45,680 nt of DNA from Actinomycetes bacterium (lineage in GTDB: Bacteria > Actinomycetota > Actinomycetes > Nanopelagicales > Nanopelagicaceae). The stretch's first letter is position 1. Each line of letters begins with the position of its first letter. This document shows positions 1-8,240 of this stretch, piece after piece. The DNA is taken from the NCBI GenBank assembly GCA_025363635.1, contig JANYDL010000035.1:1-45680 (forward strand). Reading direction: 5' to 3'. The position numbers and the translations under genes are program-made. Below the pieces are notes generated by a model. It did not search any database and had not been told where the DNA came from. It saw nothing but the letters and a program-made list of their open reading frames with translations.

Positions 1-362
1 GCCGGGAATCGAACCCGGGTCCTTCGGTACTAAAACAGGGCTTCTACGGGCGTAGTGTGCTTATCGTTTTCTCAGCTCCGGATCTCTTACACACAAGTAT
101 CCGACGAACTCATTTACGGTTTTGTTCTCTGATGTCGTCCGTAACGCCAACATCATGAAAAGCCTTCTTGCGACGTTAGATCCCGAACCGAAGGCGTTTC
201 CAGGCTAACGAGCTAGAGAACTCGCTTAGGCAGCGAGGGCGTAGCTATCGGCAATGTTTTTGTCGATTATTTTTTGCACAGGTTATTGGTTTACGAGATC
301 ATCCCGGCTTCCTCGGCCCGCTTCCCCTGCCTCAACATCCAAAGTCGAGACCGTTCACCCCC
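1..362 (-). ncRNA. ssrA: transfer-messenger RNA (tmRNA), 3' end truncated by window edge
   Basis: Rescues stalled ribosomes together with SmpB, acting first as a tRNA-Ala and then as a short mRNA. On the minus strand the 5' end reads GGGGGTGAACGGTCTCGACT (from about 362), matching the actinobacterial tmRNA start, and the distal end reads GGTTCGATTCCCGGC (positions 15-1), the T-arm. The last acceptor-stem bases and CCA lie outside the window. The tag frame ends ...ADSYALAA followed by TAA (226-228). Aligned from memory to M. tuberculosis tmRNA, the tag has the same length (12 residues) and would be DKNIADSYALAA, starting with a GAC resume codon at 262-264. The exact 5' nucleotide is uncertain by 1-2 bases. 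It lies downstream of smpB on the same strand. Confidence 0.93.
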
Positions 363-691
363 AAGATTGAAAAGTTGAGATTTCAACGGTGCTCGCGCGA
401 CCGCAATCTCAGAATACAAAATCAAGAATTGAAGCGTTACTTCATCGCTATTTAATTGTCATAGTTCGCAACCGAAGGTGGGTCCATCTCGGCTCTTCGC
501 TTAGTACGAAGTCGATCAGGGCTTCAGTCCTTGCCTACTGTCGTGTTAACGCCAGAAGGGATCGTGAAATTTCTTTCACATGCCTATTGTAGAAGATAGT
601 CATGGTCTCTCATACCGAATTTATTGGGGTGAACTCCCGCAATGAGCGCGCTCAAGAGACATTTCAGTCGAAGCGGCGACGAAAAAGATGA
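363..691. other. gene-free region between smpB and ssrA
   Basis: No convincing coding sequence: the short open frames here are not flanked by ribosome binding sites and resemble no family I know. It should hold the ssrA promoter. A weak candidate on the minus strand is ATGACA (457-462), a 17-nt spacer and TAACGC (434-439), which would give a tmRNA precursor with a roughly 65-nt 5' leader. I see no clear terminator for smpB. Confidence 0.4.
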
Positions 692-1177
692 CTAACCTCG
701 CCCTGATTTACCCGATCGCCTTTGCGAGATTTCCCGTTCAATTTCCCTGCCCGTCTGTCTCTCCAATAACGCAGCTCTCTTGTCATGCGTCTTCTTGCCC
801 CGTGCGACCGCCAATTCAATTTTGGCGCGGCCATCCTTGAAATACAAAGAGAGCGGAATAAGCGTGAGCCCGCCTTCCTTGGTCTTGGCAATCAAACGAT
901 TTAGTTCATCTCGATGAACAAGTAATTTTCGTTCCCTGCGCGGAGTGTGATTTGTCCAAGTTCCCTCTGTGTATTCGGGAATATGAACTCCGCTAAGCCA
1001 CAGTTCACCATTATTGACCATGGCAAATCCGTCGATGAGTGAAGCTCTTCCCAATCTAAGGGACTTCACTTCGGTGCCCGTAAGCACAAGTCCGCACTCA
1101 TATACATCTTCGATTGAGTAATCATGTCGCGCCTTCTTATTTTGCGCGATGAGCTTTCGCCCTACCTCTTTGACCAT
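692..1177 (-). CDS. smpB: SsrA-binding protein SmpB
   Basis: Binds the tRNA-like domain of tmRNA and delivers it to stalled ribosomes for trans-translation in the cytoplasm. The 161-residue product has the family length. It shows the beta-barrel core (residues about 8-130: [40 protein letters not shown]) and the basic C-terminal tail (residues 128-161, with [14 protein letters not shown]) that inserts into the mRNA channel. The ATG at 1177 is the first in frame; no good Shine-Dalgarno sequence precedes it, so coupling to the upstream ftsX transcript (96-nt gap) is possible. Its partner RNA ssrA lies directly downstream, the usual actinobacterial arrangement. Confidence 0.97.
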   Translation of the reverse strand: MVKEVGRKLIAQNKKARHDYSIEDVYECGLVLTGTEVKSLRLGRASLIDGFAMVNNGELWLSGVHIPEYTEGTWTNHTPRRERKLLVHRDELNRLIAKTKEGGLTLIPLSLYFKDGRAKIELAVARGKKTHDKRAALLERQTGREIEREISQRRSGKSGRG

Positions 1178-1273
1178 AATGAGGTGAGTTTAGCCGTGCG
1201 ACTCGCCTCGGTGCGTCAGAACCAATGGAATTACAAAAGTGATGCCTGTCTTCACCAGCGGTGCGTCTTATCG

Positions 1274-2176
1274 TTAGACCTTGAGATAACGTCGAAGGGT
1301 GATCACCGAAGCAAGTATGGACACAACTAGGCCGGTGCCGAGTAGAACCCCAGAGGCCTTCCAGACTTCACCCCAACCAAAGAATTTCGTGAAGGTGAGC
1401 AACGGCGCGACCTTCGTATCTACAACGCTTTTCAGGGCGGAGAGAAGCCCCGTGGCGATTGCCCATCCAAAGATCGCGGAAATAACTCCCTCCATCAAGA
1501 AGGGAAGTTGAATTGAGAGTGAGGTCGCGCCCACCAACTTCATAACACCCGTCTCACGCCGACGGTTGAAAGCCGCAATGCGCAATGTGTTGCTAATAAG
1601 TAGCGCGGCAGTCAAAACGGAGAAGAGACCTACCAGGAGAGCACCGTTGCGGAGAACGCCGAGTAGTTTGAAGAACTTCTCCAAGATCGCTCGCTGATCT
1701 TGAACCACATCCACTCCTGGTCGGCCACTAAAGGCGCTAACTACTACCTGATATTGGGTCGGGTCTTTCAACTTAACGCGGAATGATTCAGGAAGCTGAT
1801 CCTGCGTCACGTTCTGGGCAATTGCCGAACTCTTAAATCGCTCCTCAAAGCGCTTGAATGCTTCGGCCTGAGATTCGTAGTAAACATTTTGGACAACAGG
1901 AAGCGCTGTTAGGTCTTGTTGTATTGCCAAACGTTGATCCGCGGTAACTACGCCAGCCGAACATGAAGGTGACTCAGAGAGCGTTCCACACAAGTAAACC
2001 GAAACTTCGATTTTGTTATACCAGTAATCCTTCATTGCACTTACTTGTGAATTGGAGAGTAAGCCAATTCCGAGTAGCGAAAGAGAGATTGCAACTGTCA
2101 CCACTACTGCAAATGTCATCGTTAAGTTGCGTCGCAAGCCGATTCGTACTTCACTCAATAAGAATCGTGCGCGCAT
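1274..2176 (-). CDS. ftsX: cell division protein FtsX
   Basis: Membrane subunit of the FtsEX complex, which couples ATP hydrolysis in the cytoplasm to activation of peptidoglycan hydrolases during division. The 300-residue product has the expected topology: an N-terminal membrane segment (about 20-42), a large extracellular loop (about 45-170) and three C-terminal segments (about 175-200, 225-250, 270-292). It contains the typical RRRETGVMKLVGAT stretch before the third segment. The ATG at 2174-2176 is chosen because AAGGAGAG lies just upstream; a TTG one codon earlier is less likely. The start overlaps the stop of the small upstream gene by one base (TGATG), indicating translational coupling. 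Two cysteines in the extracellular loop may form a disulfide. Confidence 0.95.
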   Translation of the reverse strand: MRARFLLSEVRIGLRRNLTMTFAVVVTVAISLSLLGIGLLSNSQVSAMKDYWYNKIEVSVYLCGTLSESPSCSAGVVTADQRLAIQQDLTALPVVQNVYYESQAEAFKRFEERFKSSAIAQNVTQDQLPESFRVKLKDPTQYQVVVSAFSGRPGVDVVQDQRAILEKFFKLLGVLRNGALLVGLFSVLTAALLISNTLRIAAFNRRRETGVMKLVGATSLSIQLPFLMEGVISAIFGWAIATGLLSALKSVVDTKVAPLLTFTKFFGWGEVWKASGVLLGTGLVVSILASVITLRRYLKV

Positions 2177-2439
2177 CAAAACTCTCCTTTAGCCAATAAT
2201 GAAACATCATCATTCTCTGAATAATTCTTACTGTTTTCTATTTCCCGTATATCCAAGCGCGTTGAGGGGACACTAATCATGCGATTACGTCGACCCACAA
2301 GAGTTGCGACTCCCGCCATCAACAAACTTCGAACGAAGGCGTTTGCCTGCACCGCAATTAAATTTCTCAGAGCAACTTTTGCTCTTCGAACTAGGAACCT
2401 TTTTAGTGCGACAGCGAGCCATCGAAAGACAATAAACAT
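2176..2439 (-). CDS. small basic protein encoded between ftsE and ftsX, unknown family
   Basis: I do not recognise this 87-residue protein. It is supported by position: its ATG lies 5 nt after the ftsE stop, its TGA overlaps the ftsX ATG (TGATG), and it has the strand and order of an ftsE-X-ftsX operon. Residues 1-55 alternate hydrophobic and arginine/lysine residues (FIVFRWLAVALKRFLVRRAK), suggesting one or two amphipathic helices lying on the inner membrane face; residues 60-87 are polar and acidic. There is no signal peptide cleavage site. A weak purine-rich site (GACGAGA) precedes the ATG. In the genomes I remember ftsE and ftsX are adjacent or overlapping, so an inserted gene is unusual. 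The alternative is a non-coding spacer that happens to be open. Confidence 0.65.
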   Translation of the reverse strand: MFIVFRWLAVALKRFLVRRAKVALRNLIAVQANAFVRSLLMAGVATLVGRRNRMISVPSTRLDIREIENSKNYSENDDVSLLAKGEF

Positions 2440-2444
2440 TCTCG

Positions 2445-3134
2445 TCAGCCCGTATATCCGTAGACGCCGCGAATCTGATCGCGGACAACGTGACCAGCAT
2501 CCAATTCAATAACCCGTTTACGCATCTGATCCACAATTCCAGAATCGTGAGTGGCCATAACCACTGTCGTGCCTTCGCGATTGATGCGATCGAGCAACTT
2601 CATGATGCCCACACTGGTCGCGGGGTCGAGGTTTCCCGTTGGTTCATCAGCAATCAATATCGCTGGACGACTTACATAGGCGCGAGCGATAGCGACACGT
2701 TGTTGCTCACCACCGGAGATCTCACTCGGTCGGCGATCTCCCTTATCTTCAAGACCCACAAGTTCAAGGACCTCAGGAACCTCGCGAGCAATCTCTTTAT
2801 TTGAGTATCCAAGAACGTGGAGGGTGAAAGCCACGTTCTCAAAAATAGTTTTATTAGGTAAGAGTCTAAAATCTTGAAAGACCGTTCCAACTTGTCGACG
2901 CAATTCTGGAATCTTGTGAGTAGGAAGTGTGCCCAAGTCCTTTCCGGCCACATGAATCGTCCCCGACGTTGGGCGGTCCTCGCGAAGTACTAAGCGAAGA
3001 AAAGTGGACTTACCTGATCCTGAAAGACCTACAAGAAAAACAAACTCACCCTTGAGGACCTCAATGTTGACGCTGTCGAGGGCGGCCTTCTCTTGGCCAG
3101 GGTAGAGCTTGCTTACATTCTCAAAACGAATCAC
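2445..3134 (-). CDS. ftsE: cell division ATP-binding protein FtsE
   Basis: ABC-type ATPase partner of FtsX at the division site. The 229 residues carry Walker A GLSGSGKS (36-43), the Q-loop in VFQDFRLLP, the signature ISGGEQQRVAIARA, Walker B ILIADEPTGNLDP and the switch histidine in VMATHDSG. The start is a GTG preceded by GGAG five bases upstream. It is first in the ftsE-small gene-ftsX-smpB run. A 279-bp gap separates it from prfB upstream, so its promoter should lie there; a weak TAGTTAT element is visible about 20 nt before the start. Confidence 0.97.
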   Translation of the reverse strand: MIRFENVSKLYPGQEKAALDSVNIEVLKGEFVFLVGLSGSGKSTFLRLVLREDRPTSGTIHVAGKDLGTLPTHKIPELRRQVGTVFQDFRLLPNKTIFENVAFTLHVLGYSNKEIAREVPEVLELVGLEDKGDRRPSEISGGEQQRVAIARAYVSRPAILIADEPTGNLDPATSVGIMKLLDRINREGTTVVMATHDSGIVDQMRKRVIELDAGHVVRDQIRGVYGYTG

Positions 3135-3186
3135 TCAAACTCCAAATAACTACGATCTGCCCGCAGTTCTATCTGCTCGACAGAAG

Positions 3187-3240
3187 GCTCTGCCCCAGAT
3201 CGCCCATCGATCCGAGCCTTAGTTTAGGCAGTGGCAGAGC
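3187..3240. repeat. nested inverted repeat in the leader region of ftsE
   Basis: Outer arms GCTCTGCC (3187-3194) and GGCAGAGC (3233-3240) are perfect complements. Inside them GATCG-CCCAT-CGATC forms a second short hairpin. The element lies about 55-105 bp upstream of the ftsE start in the 279-bp prfB-ftsE gap. It has no trailing T-run on either strand, so an intrinsic terminator is unlikely; a protein-binding site or 5' UTR structure is possible. The rest of the gap (3135-3413) shows no gene. Confidence 0.35.
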
Positions 3241-3413
3241 ATCAGCGGCTCACATACGCCCTATTTGCCCGATTTTTCCTCACTGAGATGCGATGTTGAG
3301 GTATTTCTGGGAACCCCAAAAACCAGGTGATGGGCCGATCACGCTTGAAATTTTTTACGATTATGGCGTCTCTTTCCAAACCATATTATTGAGAGCAGAC
3401 CGATACTTAACAA

Positions 3414-4529
3414 TTACGAGGACGGGGCCGCGCTACTTCGGCGCCAACGAATTCCAGCCTCAATAAAATCATCAATTTCTCCATTGAGAACTGCACCCGT
3501 ATTTCCAGTCTCATGATTATTTCGAAGGTCTTTTACCATTTGATATGGCGCTAAAACGTAAGACCGCATCTGGTTACCCCACGATCCACTGTTGTCGCCC
3601 TTGAGGGCGTTCATCTTTGCCTGCTCTTCTTGGCGGCGACGTTCAAGGAGTTTAGATTGCAGAACCGCCATTGCAGTTGCCTTATTCTGAATTTGCGAGC
3701 GCTCATTTTGACAAGACACCACGATCCCAGAAGGTAGATGCGTAATTCGCACTGCTGAGTCCGTTGTGTTCACGCCCTGACCACCAGGACCCGAGGAGCG
3801 ATACACATCGATACGAATTTCCTTCTCATCAATTTCAATGTGATCGCTCTGCTCCACCACGGGTACGACTTCTACCCCTGCGAAGGAGGTATGGCGCCGA
3901 CTCTGGCTATCAAATGGCGAGATACGTACAAGTCGATGGGTGCCCTGCTCCACGGAGAGCGTTCCATAGGCATATGGTGCACTGACCCTGAACGTTGTGG
4001 ACTTTATCCCTGCTTCTTCGGCGTAAGAAGTTTCAAGGACATCAACTTTGAAGACATGACGCTCGCAGTAGCGCAAGTACATGCGCATCAACATCTCAGC
4101 CCAATCTGCTGCCTCCACTCCGCCGGCCTCGGATCGGATAGTGATGAGTGCATCGCGATCGTCGTATTCACCGTTGAGCAGGGTTTGCACTTCGAGAGTG
4201 CTCACCGCTTTTCCCACGGATTCGAGTTCGCGCTCGGCATCGGCAAGGGCTGCGGCATCAGATTCGTTCTGCGCTAACTCAATAAGTATCGGCAAGTCTT
4301 CCACCCGCTGACGAAGGTCCATCAACCGCTTAATTTCGCTTTGCACGCGTGAAAGCTTGCTCGTTACTTGTTGCGCGCTTTCGGGATCATCCCAAAGATT
4401 AGGAACTCCCGCTGCTTCTTCAAGTACAGCAGCGTCCTTACGCAATTTCGGTAGATCGAGCACCTTCTCAATGGAAACTAGAGTCGCGTCAATTGCTGCA
4501 ATCTCAAGATCGTATTCGCGCGCGGCCAT
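3414..4529 (-). CDS. prfB: peptide chain release factor 2
   Basis: Recognises UGA and UAA stop codons and triggers peptide release. The 371-residue product has the coiled-coil N-terminal domain, the stop-codon-recognition region with SPF ([17 protein letters not shown]) and the catalytic GGQ motif ([20 protein letters not shown]). The frame is continuous from the ATG at 4529, so the programmed +1 frameshift that autoregulates prfB in many bacteria is absent. An in-frame TAG four codons upstream limits the start to this ATG. No Shine-Dalgarno sequence is visible, and a TAGTAC box ends 9 nt before the ATG, so a very short or absent leader is possible. It sits upstream of ftsE as in other actinobacteria. 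Confidence 0.97.
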   Translation of the reverse strand: MAAREYDLEIAAIDATLVSIEKVLDLPKLRKDAAVLEEAAGVPNLWDDPESAQQVTSKLSRVQSEIKRLMDLRQRVEDLPILIELAQNESDAAALADAERELESVGKAVSTLEVQTLLNGEYDDRDALITIRSEAGGVEAADWAEMLMRMYLRYCERHVFKVDVLETSYAEEAGIKSTTFRVSAPYAYGTLSVEQGTHRLVRISPFDSQSRRHTSFAGVEVVPVVEQSDHIEIDEKEIRIDVYRSSGPGGQGVNTTDSAVRITHLPSGIVVSCQNERSQIQNKATAMAVLQSKLLERRRQEEQAKMNALKGDNSGSWGNQMRSYVLAPYQMVKDLRNNHETGNTGAVLNGEIDDFIEAGIRWRRSSAAPSS

Positions 4530-4547
4530 GGAGTAAGGGTACTAGTT

Positions 4548-5060
4548 CTAATTCGCTCTCCGACTTTTTGCTCCCACTGTTGCTTTCAACACGATTCTCT
4601 CAAGAGTCGACCCAGGGAGGGCGAATGGTAAGGTCAATTGACCTGAGGTCGTGACTTCAACGGTGTCTCCTGAGCAAATGAATTCTTGAAGCGTTATATG
4701 AGAAATTTCAGGTCTTCGAATCGAACCATCTTCCCGGCCCCATAGATCCAATTCCCTCATCGCAACAAGGCGCGACTCGGGACAATCCAAGGGAACGCTG
4801 ACGCCCGAATTTCCCCGATAGTACGCATTCCTATCAAGAACTTGAGCGCTTCGCATAACTGCATTCTCGGTTGCATTAGTCAAGGATCTTTGAGCAACCA
4901 CCATGGTCGCTAAGTCCGTGAGCACAAAAGCCAAAGTTAAAAGTAAAAAGAAGAATCCAAGAATGAGAATCGAAATTGATCCTTGTTCGCTCTTTCGAAT
5001 TCCTGAGAATTGCTCTCGGACACGCAAAGGGAGGAAAGGTACGTTTCCTTCGTACTTCAT
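4548..5060 (-). CDS. TadG-like secreted/membrane-anchored tad locus protein
   Basis: Last gene of the tad pilus cluster. The 170-residue product has a short basic N-terminus followed by EQGSISILILGFFFLLLTLA (residues about 25-45), a pilin-like start to a single membrane helix, then an extracellular domain with two cysteines. This resembles the TadG-like proteins at the end of actinobacterial tad clusters (M. tuberculosis Rv3654c-type, from memory). The ATG at 5058-5060 overlaps the stop of the preceding gene (ATGA), which favours it over the TTG two codons upstream. The role is probably pilus-associated or secreted through the pseudopilus; no enzymatic motif is visible. Confidence 0.75.
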   Translation of the reverse strand: MKYEGNVPFLPLRVREQFSGIRKSEQGSISILILGFFFLLLTLAFVLTDLATMVVAQRSLTNATENAVMRSAQVLDRNAYYRGNSGVSVPLDCPESRLVAMRELDLWGREDGSIRRPEISHITLQEFICSGDTVEVTTSGQLTLPFALPGSTLERIVLKATVGAKSRRAN

Positions 5061-5473
5061 TGCCAAGGCGAAATATATTCTTCAGCAGATGCTTGAACCT
5101 TGTGACCCATACCCTCAGGCTGAAAGCTAAATATCGCTCTCACCCTTCCACCGGAGGAGAAACACGGATTGTTTGAGCACGAAAAATTCACCTCAAATGT
5201 TGAAATTTCCTTTGCGCTAAAATCAAGGACGTTTGCTGCGTAGTTCATGACGATAGAGGATCTCTCGCGAGCTGAATTCTCGTTATCTGCCGAGACGTAT
5301 GCCCGAACGATTTCTCTTACCAAGGAGCGACTCTTGATTTCTCCTGCACTAAGACTTCCCAATTGTCCTAAATAGAAAATGATGGGAAGAAAGAGCGGAA
5401 TTGCAAGAAGTATGAACTCAAGCACTGCACTTCCTTCCTCATATTTCAGATCCCGCACCTTCGCTATTTTCAT
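5057..5473 (-). CDS. TadE-like pseudopilin
   Basis: A 138-residue protein with the TadE signature: a charged N-terminus, then EEGSAVLEFILLAIPLFLPI (residues 12-31) with a glycine before the helix and a glutamate a few residues in, as in prepilins processed by a TadV-type peptidase. The exported remainder (residues 40-138) has two closely spaced cysteines (CSNNPC). It starts 13 nt after the preceding gene and overlaps the next one by 4 nt, so it is cotranslated with them. It probably forms a minor pilin of the Flp pilus; the peptidase itself is not in this window. Confidence 0.8.
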   Translation of the reverse strand: MKIAKVRDLKYEEGSAVLEFILLAIPLFLPIIFYLGQLGSLSAGEIKSRSLVREIVRAYVSADNENSARERSSIVMNYAANVLDFSAKEISTFEVNFSCSNNPCFSSGGRVRAIFSFQPEGMGHKVQASAEEYISPWQ

Positions 5474-5486
5474 TGATCATTCTCAC

Positions 5487-5849
5487 TCATGGAGATTCCT
5501 CCATCACGGCAATACCAGAGACATGCGTGCTTCGCATCGGACCTCCAATAAAAGTCATCAGGCCGACCAATAAGTCAGGTATCTGCCGGCTCATGTGACT
5601 GACTACTAATTTGAGTCCCTTTCGTGAATAGCCTGAGGGAAATTCCACAACTTGATCATTGCCGCTCACTGGCGCACCAATTGCTACCGAGGTTGCCTGA
5701 CTTTGAGTGAACGCCAAATCGATATTTCTCATATTGAGCGCGATGATTAATTGCATGCTAACGAGAAACAGAACCAGTAAAGGGATTATTACCAAGCCAC
5801 TTTCTACAACCCCGCTCTGGTCTCGATGCAGTCTCTTAACGAATTCCAC
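5487..5849 (-). CDS. TadE/Flp-like small pilin-type membrane protein
   Basis: A 120-residue protein beginning with a basic segment and then DQSGVVESGLVIIPLLVLFL (residues 10-29): a glycine followed by a hydrophobic helix with an early glutamate, the layout of TadE-family pseudopilins. The remaining part is exported and has no cysteine. The start is a GTG that overlaps the end of the preceding gene by 14 nt, so translation is probably coupled. It is one of four consecutive single-helix proteins of the tad locus; which is the major pilin cannot be decided from sequence alone. Confidence 0.72.
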   Translation of the reverse strand: MEFVKRLHRDQSGVVESGLVIIPLLVLFLVSMQLIIALNMRNIDLAFTQSQATSVAIGAPVSGNDQVVEFPSGYSRKGLKLVVSHMSRQIPDLLVGLMTFIGGPMRSTHVSGIAVMEESP

Positions 5850-6111
5850 TCATCGAATCCAATGAATTGCGGAGAATTGTAGTTAAACGAGGCGCGGCAA
5901 TCGTCCAAATGGCAGTCACAAGACCGGTCGTCATAAGCACAACTAAAACCCATCCTGGAACATCACCTTTTTCATTTTCATTAGAACTAGCAAACTGATA
6001 TCTATCAGTAAATTTCTTGGTGTGATCACGTAGAAATAGCATTAACTCTACGAGCGCTTTTAGAACTTTGTTTCTAACCTTAAGATCTTCGTTGCCTCGC
6101 TCTTTTCTCAC
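5836..6111 (-). CDS. Flp pilin-like small membrane protein
   Basis: A 91-residue protein with a long charged N-terminal region (residues 1-50) and then GDVPGWVLVVLMTTGLVTAI (about 50-69), a single membrane helix ending near the C-terminus. This matches the position and form of the short Flp-type protein that follows tadC in actinobacterial tad loci. The GTG at 6111 is preceded by AAAGGTAG. It is the first gene after a 203-bp gap and has its own candidate promoter, so it may head a separately controlled pilin transcript. It lacks the usual glutamate five residues into the helix. Confidence 0.75.
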   Translation of the reverse strand: MRKERGNEDLKVRNKVLKALVELMLFLRDHTKKFTDRYQFASSNENEKGDVPGWVLVVLMTTGLVTAIWTIAAPRLTTILRNSLDSMSGIR

Positions 6112-6129
6112 TATGCCACTACCTTTCTG

Positions 6130-6157
6130 AAACTAGTTTTGGATTTTGAAAGTTCAA
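6130..6157 (-). promoter_or_regulatory. candidate vegetative promoter of the pilin gene run
   Basis: On the minus strand TTGAAC (6157-6152) is followed by a 16-nt spacer and TAGTTT (6135-6130). Transcription would begin about 6123, roughly 12 nt before the pilin start and just upstream of its AAAGGTAG ribosome site. This would allow the four pilin-type genes to be expressed more strongly than tadABC. Confidence 0.5.
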
Positions 6158-6215
6158 ATAGACCCCGACATTTATAAGCCGTTTCGTTTCATTGTTTTTC
6201 CGAGATTCCTATGAG

Positions 6216-6227
6216 CGACAAATGTCG
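6216..6227. promoter_or_regulatory. 12-bp palindrome upstream of the pilin promoter
   Basis: CGACA-AA-TGTCG is a perfect inverted repeat about 60 bp upstream of the candidate -35 box, in the 203-bp tadC-pilin gap. The half-site AAATGTCG recurs in the same gap near 6165-6172 on the opposite strand. It could be an operator for the pilin promoter; nothing more specific can be said. Confidence 0.3.
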
Positions 6228-6314
6228 AACTAACCAGAATCATTTACGAGAGAGGAATTTTAGATTTGGAGTCGCGAATTCTTGTGCAAATCCTGAGCCT
6301 GCGAATAGAGGAAT

Positions 6315-7118
6315 CTAGCTGGCGAAAAGGTTTAGATGCATCAAGGAAGGCCACAATGCAAAAAGAATTGAAATTGGAAGTATCAGAAATACAACCGGGA
6401 TCATCATGGACATTTCCGCTTTACCTGCCTTATCCATCATCAAATTCTTCTGAACCGTACGTGCCTCAGCTACATGCGAGTGCAATAGGTCAATCAAAGG
6501 AGCGCCTCGCGACATTGAGATCACGAGCGCATCGATAAATCTTCTGATTTGAATCGATTCGATCCTTCGAGCCATTTCGTCAAGCGCCACATGAAATGGC
6601 GTCCCCTCTCGAACGGAGCGCACCACCATTGACATTTGTTGCGAAAAGAGACCCTCAGAACGTTGCGAAATTCTCGTCAGCGCACCCAAAGGAGTATCTC
6701 CTGCCGATAGTGCCAAAGTCAGCATTTCAATAATGCCGGCGAACTCGGCTTCAATTTTCAGTTTCTGATTCTTAACAAGTCCAGAAAGTCTACGGTCTTG
6801 AAGAATGTGGAAAGCGTAACCGGCAAGAAGGGCAACAAGTGCGCTAAGAAGAATGGAATTTTGCACCGTCGATATCGCCACCAAAGCCAAGAATGCGGTG
6901 GTTAAAGAACCAGCCACTTGAGTTATTCGAAACTGTTCGTAGTCCGCTTCTCTCCCAACGGCCTGTAACCTGCCGCGAACTCCTCGGCTATCGCGCAAAT
7001 GCGAAATTTTTTGACGGGCTAATAATTGGATCCTGTTCGTGTCCTTCTCATCGCCAAAGAAGATAATCGCTCCACCGCTCGCTAAGAACACTGGGAGTAT
7101 GATGCTTGCGCCGTTCAT
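6315..7118 (-). CDS. tadC: tad pilus assembly protein TadC (T2SS F family)
   Basis: Inner-membrane platform subunit of the Flp pilus machine. The 267 residues show N-terminal membrane segments (about 5-22 and 75-110), a cytoplasmic helical F domain (about 125-225) with FAGIIEMLTLALSAGDTPLG and GTPFHVALDEMARR, and a C-terminal membrane segment (about 235-262). Its ATG overlaps the tadB stop as ATGA, so the two are translationally coupled, fitting a TadB/TadC hetero-assembly. The length is usual for actinobacterial TadC. Confidence 0.88.
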   Translation of the reverse strand: MNGASIILPVFLASGGAIIFFGDEKDTNRIQLLARQKISHLRDSRGVRGRLQAVGREADYEQFRITQVAGSLTTAFLALVAISTVQNSILLSALVALLAGYAFHILQDRRLSGLVKNQKLKIEAEFAGIIEMLTLALSAGDTPLGALTRISQRSEGLFSQQMSMVVRSVREGTPFHVALDEMARRIESIQIRRFIDALVISMSRGAPLIDLLHSHVAEARTVQKNLMMDKAGKAEMSMMIPVVFLILPISILFALWPSLMHLNLFAS

Positions 7119-8233
7119 CGAGAAGGTTCACTTCCGACTTGCACCTTAAAAGATCCAAAGACTCGAGGTGGCGCTGGCAGTTTGCTCAATTTCCCCATCC
7201 ATAAATACGCAATAAGTGTCATTGCCAAACCTAGAAAGAGAATCAATACGCCCCCAGGTTGGGAAAATGACTCAACCGTTCCTGGCTGACTAGATAGAAG
7301 TAACAGCAATAACCACGGTGCCACTGATGAGAGATGGGCAGAATTCTTTATCCAACCATGCTTAATCTCAATTTCTTTTCGAAGCGCCAAATCTTGCCGA
7401 ATAAAGTCGCCTAAAGTTCGAAAGATTTCTAAAAGTTCAGAACCACCCATTAATTTTGCCATTAATATGGCTTCTAGTATCTGGTCACTCGCAGGACTAT
7501 GAAACTTAATTTTGAGGTCTTCCACTGCCTTTGAAAAATCACCCGTTGCGAGAATTTCCTCCTTAAATTTTTGAAAATCTTTCCTAATAATCTCTGGACC
7601 ACGGTCCGACAAAGATGCCATCGCCTCCAACAAAGACATGCCTGACTGAATGCCTGAAATTAGGTGATCAACTACCTCTGGCCACACCTGCAGAATCGCT
7701 TTATCACCCCTCGCCTCGCGATTTCTCAAGTAGATCCAGACTATAGCGAGGGATAGAAACGTAAATGGAACCGTGATTGCCAAAGAGCCGGCAAAGAGGA
7801 ATACCATTAAACCGACGCAGAACGCAGCCAAAAAAGCGTAGGTATATCTGCTGATCAATAACGGTTCCGATTTGTCACGATCTTCGCGGCTCAGGTTTTT
7901 TTCAAAGAGGTCACGAAGATTGAAACGTGAGACGTGCCGTCTATTGAGTCCAATTAACGATTCTTTTCGTGCGGGGCGCCTTGACGAGTTCTTGGCTAAA
8001 ATACTTTCTCTGTATGGTTTATCTTGCTTCTTTTCATTTGCGCTATCTCGCTGATAATCCGAAACAGATTTATGCTCTTCTCCAAGAAATCGGTTTACTT
8101 TTTGAGAGCGAAACTTCTCCGACGCTCCGAGAATTCTGCTGATTCCAAACGCACAAAGTCCACTTGCCAGAATTGCCGTGCCCAGAGGTTGTCTCAGAGT
8201 CGCATAAATTTGTACTAACAATGACGGTTGCAT
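7115..8233 (-). CDS. tadB: tad pilus assembly protein TadB (T2SS F family)
   Basis: Second platform subunit of the Flp pilus machine. The 372-residue product has an N-terminal membrane segment (about 10-30), a charged linker (about 40-120) rich in Lys/Arg/Ser, two adjacent segments (about 130-170), an F domain (about 185-295) with GIQSGMSLLEAMASLSDRGP and LMGGSELLEIFRTLGDFI, and C-terminal segments (about 300-350). The long charged linker is larger than I expect for the family. It begins 7 nt after tadA and overlaps tadC by 4 nt, forming one operon. Confidence 0.9.
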   Translation of the reverse strand: MQPSLLVQIYATLRQPLGTAILASGLCAFGISRILGASEKFRSQKVNRFLGEEHKSVSDYQRDSANEKKQDKPYRESILAKNSSRRPARKESLIGLNRRHVSRFNLRDLFEKNLSREDRDKSEPLLISRYTYAFLAAFCVGLMVFLFAGSLAITVPFTFLSLAIVWIYLRNREARGDKAILQVWPEVVDHLISGIQSGMSLLEAMASLSDRGPEIIRKDFQKFKEEILATGDFSKAVEDLKIKFHSPASDQILEAILMAKLMGGSELLEIFRTLGDFIRQDLALRKEIEIKHGWIKNSAHLSSVAPWLLLLLLSSQPGTVESFSQPGGVLILFLGLAMTLIAYLWMGKLSKLPAPPRVFGSFKVQVGSEPSR

Positions 8234-8240
8234 TGGCGAC

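Noticed and set aside
389-592. 67-codon plus-strand frame upstream of the tmRNA gene
   Set aside because: No ribosome site, no family resemblance, and it lies across the expected ssrA promoter on the other strand.
4414-4529. Programmed +1 frameshift in prfB
   Set aside because: The RF2 frame is continuous from a limited ATG start and no in-frame TGA with CTTTGA context is present.
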